A DNA stretch of 64,000 nucleotides, taken from contig RCTD01000002.1 of NCBI GenBank assembly GCA_014898415.1, positions 620,001 through 684,000 on the forward strand, written 5' to 3'. Every line of letters begins with the position of its first letter. Position 1 is the stretch's first letter. Both the position numbers and the translations under genes were made by a program. Positions 58,973-64,000 of this stretch are shown one piece after another. The notes beneath the pieces were generated by a model that was not told the DNA's origin, made no database searches, and worked only from the letters and a program-made list of their open reading frames with translations. The stretch comes from Stromatinia cepivora. Its lineage: Eukaryota; Ascomycota; Leotiomycetes; Helotiales; Sclerotiniaceae.

Positions 58973-60682
58973 AATGGCTGAAGAGGTTAAAATTTTCGCG
59001 TCATATAATTTTTTGAAATGACTCGAATAGGTGAATATATTGTAAAAGGCTGGATGCGAGGCCGGGTATATTTCAATGTTCAGTTCTAGCTGGGGCACTT
59101 GGGTGCTGTCGTCTTAGATAGCGAGACGAGAACCCCTTAGCGCTCAAAGTCAGACTGGATATTGCATTGATCTTCTGGACTAGTAGTGCTATATGTTCAA
59201 GACGAGACTGAATATCGAACCATTCTGCTCCGAACGATTTGATCTGGAGTAGTTCATTGTTTGGAATTCAACTGGAAATTAAACCACTCCTCTCCAGGCT
59301 ACTCCGCTGAAATAACTTACCTAATTCACGACTTTTTAGTGTTTTCTTGACTAGATCTCAACTTGCAAAACTTTTCGTCTCAAATCTGAGATTGATATAG
59401 CTATAATGCTTAGTCTAGACTTCTAACTTGGATGACCGTCCTCTCTTCCCTTAGCCTCTATACTTTTTGTCTTCAACCTTTGTGTTTTATACAGACTCTC
59501 ATTTCACACTTTCGAGAGGGACATCGATGCTCATGTGGGAGTCTAAAGTAGGATGACAAATTTCGTGGAAATCTCGACATTCATAATGCTCTGCTAGCGG
59601 AGGAACTGGAAAATTTTCTCGTATAATGCTCGAGTTAAAGCCAGAAAATACATCTCAACGTTAAGTGCGAAACAGGAAAATTTTCGATGCACAAATCTGA
59701 ACAGTGAAGTTGAATCGAAATAACCCAATGCAGTTCAAACAGCATGAGTAAGCACTGCGGTTGGGAATGCCGGAGGCAGAATTTTATCGCTTTCGTGCTT
59801 CATGGGTGCGTTTCTTCATCTATCTCTATTATCCTAGTTATGTAGCGGAATACATTGTTCCAGAGCAGAACAACTATGTTTCAAAAAATCGGAGGAACTA
59901 AAGAGAGGAAGGTCAATTTCGCAGGGAATGTGTATTCAGGCGATCGTGTGGGCATGTATGCGGAAGAGGAGCCAGACCGTTTGCAATCGAGAGCTCCTAC
60001 CTATTTCTCTCTTCCGTGAACATCCCAAGCGTTCCACTTGGTATTGAATGCTCTCTAGACTCCATCCATTATCCTCGTCTCGCGCCTTAATGAGAGTAGG
60101 GGAGAAAGAAAGAGAAGAATTATTCGCCATCTCTTATATCTTGGGATACTTGAAGAAAGAATCGCGAGCAATTCGAATACTCAACTACTACTCCAATTGT
60201 GAGCAAGATGATTCTCCAAATATTCAAATCTGGATACCACAATCAAACAATGTAACTTTCTATCGTTCAAAAATAGCTAGTAAAACAAGTAATACATGAA
60301 GGTTGATGTCTATCTAATTCTCAGCAAGACAATATGCGATAGATGTGCCACGTTAATGCCCAAGTCCGATACAACGGGGGCTATCTCATTGCCGTGGGGA
60401 TTTAAGTAGAACTATATGCACAACCCTGAAATCAAATTCGGTCGAAACAATAAGATTGTATACTATTGGAAGGTTGTAGTCGACTCTGACAAAGCGAACC
60501 CCACGTTCTTCTGATTACTTAATCGGGAACGCGGGGAATGCCCATCCGAGCTACCCCTCATTATTACAAACCAACCTCCAGTTCACTTGCAGTTTCCCTT
60601 GAGCTCAATATTATCAACTTGCCATCAACCATTAACCACATAAAAAACTTGTAACAAACACCGTCACACGCAGAAAGCAACA
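58973..60682. other. 1.7-kb intergenic region
   Basis: No supported gene, RNA or repeat. The last ~100 bp is AC/CA-rich leader-like sequence for the next gene. Confidence 0.4.
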
Positions 60683-61188
60683 ATGCCATCAGGAAAAGCG
60701 ACCGCAACAGTAAACGGCCGTGCCGTTGCCGAGACAGATAACTGGGAGGTTGTGGAGGGAAATGTTTATGTATGTGCCCATTTTTCGAAGATCTGCTGTT
60801 ATACTAATAGTGCAGTTTCCACCATCGTGAGTTATACATTTCAATTTGGATATTGGATTCTGATGGTTCAGCTCCGTGAACCAAGCTATGCTCTCGAAGA
60901 CAGACCATAGTACACACTGTCCTTGGAAAGGTGATGCGTCTTACTATACCATTACGTTTGACAGTGAGTCCCTGAAGTCTCTACTTACAGGCAAGAAAGT
61001 AATTGACAAGGCATAGAAACGGAGTTGAAGAATGCAGCCTGGTATTATCCAACCCCTTTCGAAAAGGCTCAGAATATCAAGGATTATGTTGCTTTCTGTG
61101 AGTCATTTCGTTAAATTCAGAAGAAACTCGCAAGATTAACGACCCTATAGATAAGAATCTGGTTGACGTGAAGGCGGAAGAGAAGTGA
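60683..61188 (+). CDS. DUF427 family protein, 102 aa
   Basis: Five exons: 60683-60769, 60816-60826 (only 11 nt), 60872-60963, 61017-61097 and 61151-61188, with canonical GT-AG introns and consistent phases. The spliced protein reads GKATATVNGRAVAETDNWEVVEGNVYFPPSS.., then TDHSTHCPWKGDASYYT, then AAWYYPTPFEKAQNIKDYVAFY, the full set of DUF427 signature blocks. DUF427 proteins are small single-domain proteins of unknown biochemical role found in bacteria and fungi. No targeting signal. Intact. Confidence 0.9.
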
Positions 61189-62309
61189 GGGATGGCGATT
61201 TGACAATGGATAACTCGGAAACTTAATTGAGGCGTGGAGAATAGTTGAGGAGCCTCTTTCCTGGAGTTGAGCAATGAATGGAATGAATGGCAGAATGTGA
61301 TACTTCGAGTCTGAATCAGCCTTTGAACCTATATTATTTTTTCTCTCATGTAAAACCCCGTATTTTTCTTGAAAGTTTTCTTCTTGAACAGAGAGTATCG
61401 AGAGATCGTGTTGCTTCCCAGTCTCATCCGCCGAAAGTCCATTCCTCAAGATTGATCATAGATTGGACAGTGAACCACTCAACATACTTCGGACCACCAA
61501 TGGCATCCTCGAAACTTGCTAGAAAGCGTGTCAATTTGCTGTGCTCCAATCCCACAACATAATGCTAAGTAGCGCGGAGGTCGTGTCTGTTGAATTTCTC
61601 CTATATTTTACATGAGAAGTTGAGCTCTCAACTGTTGTACTAAACAAGCTAGTTGCGCAAGCTTCTTGCCCTATGAAATCGGCGATCTAGAGCCCAATCA
61701 CCATGAGTGATCTGAACGAGCCCCGCCATAAGACTGGATATCAACCTCTGAACTGATCGATCTTGTCCTCCTCAGCGTACTGCACAGTATAGCTTAAACG
61801 TGCTTGCTTGAGCCTCCAGACGAAAGTATAACAAGCTCATCGCACTTCGCTTTTGTGGGAACATGATGGCATTTGAAGAATATGTTGGTTTTTCAATGCT
61901 TGGACAAGTATTGACCGTGAAGAGAAATCGAATTGATCCTCTTGAGAATCGAATCGATATCTGACGGTAATGCCTTCTGTATATTCCCGGACTGAAAATT
62001 ACAATAGGTATTTGGCTATAATTCAATGAATGGTTGAAAATTGGGCATTGGGTCTATGATCGATCTAGGAATGTTCGAATACGCGTTTCTTTTGTTTGGT
62101 TGTAAAAAGTCGCTGGAATTCCCAGCAGCAGTAAAGCGGAGAAGCGCTGGCTTTGGCTTTGGGCCCTGAAATCTTAAAAGAAAACACGCTAAACACGCCA
62201 AAATGAAACCGCGACCACAAACGCGTCACCCCGCATCTCTACATTTATCAAAATCAATTAATCTAAGCACGACACAGAGGTATTACAAAATTTTACCAGA
62301 GGATCAGTC
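61189..62309. other. Intergenic region before nse1
   Basis: Frames here are short and not protein-like. It includes the promoter of the Nse1 gene. Confidence 0.4.
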
Positions 62310-63321
62310 ATGGAAGACGCTCTGGAGCAATATGATGATACTAATCGCGCATTCCTTCAAGCATTATTGGCACGAGGTAGTTTGGATCTGGATGAGGGCA
62401 AAGAGCTGCTCGCTCGCATTTTCACAGTCAAAGATGGTAATTCATTTCCTCAGAATAACCCTGTCTTTCTGGAATACTAACATTTATCTCCCAGAAGGAC
62501 GAGTTACTTCCAAAGACGATGTCACATTGGATGATTTGAATTCATATATAGCCAGCGCAGCCCAAGCTCTCTCACCGTTCGATTATGAGATTAGAAGTAT
62601 GAGACATCAACTGTCAAACAAACAAACTTGGGCTCTTGTCAATAGTGCCAGCGATCCCCTCACCCAACTTGCGACTACTTTTACAACCGAGGAAATGTTC
62701 TATATCAAGCGGCTGTTGGATGCTATGTTTGAATCATTCAATACTAAAGGGAAGGAGGTCATGGCCATTACCAGTACGCAGGCTATACATTCATCAATTA
62801 TCGGAGGATCTGGTCGGCAAAGCATAGGCAACGACGATATGCAGATTGTGGATAACGGTGTAAAGAGATCAGATGCGGAGAGAATACTGGTAGGATTGAT
62901 AGCGCAAGGATGGTTCGAACGAAGCGAACGGGGATACTATTCTTTGACACCCCGCGCAATACTGGAGCTTCGAAGCTGGCTTATCGATACATACAACGAT
63001 TCAGACGATCCAGATGAGTGGCAGCGGGTTAAAAATTGCGAAGCATGCAAAGGAATCGTCACAGTTGGATTGAGATGTTCGAGGAGAGATTGCAATGTGC
63101 GACTGCATAAGATATGTCAATCTGCGTATTTTAACTCGCGACCCAATAAGAATTGTCCGAAGTGCGAGACGGAGTGGGATGGAAAGAATTATGTTGGAGA
63201 GAAGGTGGTTACATCGACAGAAGATAATTTGAGGGAAAAGCGAAGAAGCGGTGCTTCTTCACAACGAAGAGGAGCCCCTGTCGAGGAGGAGGAAGAAGAA
63301 GAGGAGGACGAGGAAGATTGA
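62310..63321 (+). CDS. nse1: SMC5-SMC6 complex subunit Nse1 (RING-like E3 component)
   Basis: Two exons (62310-62436, 62495-63321) joined in phase 1, giving 317 aa. The start MEDALEQYDDTNRAFLQALLARG is the typical Nse1 N-terminus that begins the winged-helix part. TWALVNSASDPLTQLATTFTTEE and DAERILVGLIAQGWFERSERGYYSLTPRAILELRSWL are the two conserved winged-helix blocks. The C-terminus holds a variant RING: CEACKGIVTVGLRC..CNVRLHKIC..CPKC. An acidic tail follows. With Nse3/Nse4 it forms the kleisin-bound subcomplex acting in DNA repair. The first ~100 nt of the ORF that starts at 62203 lie in another frame and are not part of it. Confidence 0.92.
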
Positions 63322-63644
63322 GACTAAAAACGGGACATATGGCGTTCATAGCGATTATTGTGATTATGATATCCCATGCGGTAAAAAGGGATTGGACTGC
63401 TGGTGGTACACTAGGAAGGAGGTTTTAGACGATGAGTCAGCTTCAAAAATTACTCCCTGCATCATTTATTAATCAATATCCTGGTGCAACCATGCTCAAC
63501 TGAATCGAGTCCTTTGCCGATTTTGCACAGTCTCAGTGTCAGCCTTGTTGCAACTGGAAAAACATCTTCCAGTTTTATGGAATCTTTTTTGCATCCTCAA
63601 TAACACTCATTGTGTTTCATTACTCTCCTTATCATTGCGAGGAG
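63322..63644. promoter_or_regulatory. Spacer between nse1 and the HET gene
   Basis: 3' flank of nse1 and 5' flank of the HET-domain gene. No element recognised. Confidence 0.3.
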
Positions 63645-64000
63645 ATGAAGCGATATTCTTATGACCCTCTTGATCCATCCGTGGACGGGATTCGGGTAAG
63701 TGGTTGGGCCCATATAAATTAAGGCTACGATTGCTAACGAGGAGTTTCCAGCTCCTACATCTATTGCCAGGGCTGGGTGCCATGCAACCCTGTTGCTTTC
63801 TTAAGCATGTAACATTCGGCGAACGTCCAAAATATAATGCTATTTCCTATACCTGGGGTCATGAAGCCCGTCAAAAATCCATCGTTGTCAATGACCAATA
63901 CTTCCTTGTCACGAGCAATCTTTACGATGCACTTGTCTGCTTACAACAGCAAAGTCCTGAAGGACTAGTTCTCTGGGTTGATGCTATATGCATAAATCAA
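63645..64000 (+). CDS. HET-domain protein, 5' part (runs off window)
   Basis: Exon 1 is 63645-63695 (MKRYSYDPLDPSVDGIR), the intron 63696-63751 (gtaagt, branch tgctaac, acceptor ttccag), and exon 2 runs from 63752 past the window end in phase 0. The opening LLHLLPG, then YNAISYTWG and LWVDAICINQ are the three diagnostic blocks of the heterokaryon-incompatibility (HET) domain. Such proteins mediate allorecognition cell death in filamentous ascomycetes; the C-terminal partner domain is not visible. Confidence 0.9.

Noticed and set aside
62203..62494. In-frame upstream extension of the Nse1 reading frame
   Set aside because: The Nse1 N-terminus is encoded in a different frame from 62310 and joined by an intron; the extension is intronic/out of frame.

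Overview
The window looks like nuclear DNA of a filamentous ascomycete (Pezizomycotina; a helotialean Leotiomycete is my best guess). The evidence is short spliceosomal introns of about 45-100 nt with GTAWGT donors and CTAAC-like branch points, a HET-domain gene, a CYT-18-type mitochondrial tyrosyl-tRNA synthetase, intron-bearing nuclear tRNAs, and AT-rich, transition-saturated transposon relics typical of repeat-induced point mutation (RIP). The genus is inference; no search was run. Gene models were spliced by hand and checked for phase.

Region 1 (1-15.6 kb) is accessory. It opens with the 3' part of a SNF2-family ATPase. A small acidic orphan follows, then a disrupted tyrosine recombinase with C-terminal C2H2 zinc fingers on the minus strand. 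A 17-bp inverted-repeat motif, consensus GAWCGACNNNGTCGWTC, is scattered through 1-7.25 kb and I did not find it in the remaining ~57 kb. Next come GC-rich palindromes with a tRNA-Gln-like sequence (possible mitochondrial insertion). After that, a ~50-bp minisatellite lies on both sides of an intact 518-codon orphan gene. The block ends in an AT-rich island containing two nested LTR elements; the inner one is complete, with 150-bp LTRs and a 5-bp target duplication.

Region 2 (15.6-27.2 kb) has tRNA-Ile(AAU) and tRNA-Pro(UGG), both intron-containing. It also has a secreted GH79 beta-glucuronidase-like enzyme, a TDT/Mae1-type organic-anion transporter and a secreted GH43 exo-galactanase-like enzyme with a C-terminal carbohydrate-binding region. 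With a second GH79 at 35.6-37.5 kb, these suggest turnover of plant arabinogalactan or glucuronidated glycans.

Region 3 (27.2-45.0 kb) holds a 340-aa orphan, an F-box/LRR-like protein, a 251-aa protein with a HEPN-like R-H-x3-H motif, GH79 number two, succinate-semialdehyde dehydrogenase, and a 496-aa orphan. A decayed paralogous fragment of that orphan lies downstream. The block ends with a second decayed lysine-rich gene carrying a frameshift and two C-to-T type stops.

Region 4 (45.2-64.0 kb) is mostly conserved: an acyl-protein-thioesterase-like hydrolase, a GH36 raffinose-synthase/SIP-type protein, mitochondrial TyrRS (CYT-18 type), an aromatic amino-acid decarboxylase-like PLP enzyme, a Cys-rich orphan, a DUF427 protein with an 11-nt microexon, Nse1 of the SMC5/6 complex, and the 5' part of a HET gene running off the window. 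A small AT-rich relic (~55.3-55.8 kb) and a 16-bp minisatellite (58.85-58.97 kb) interrupt it.
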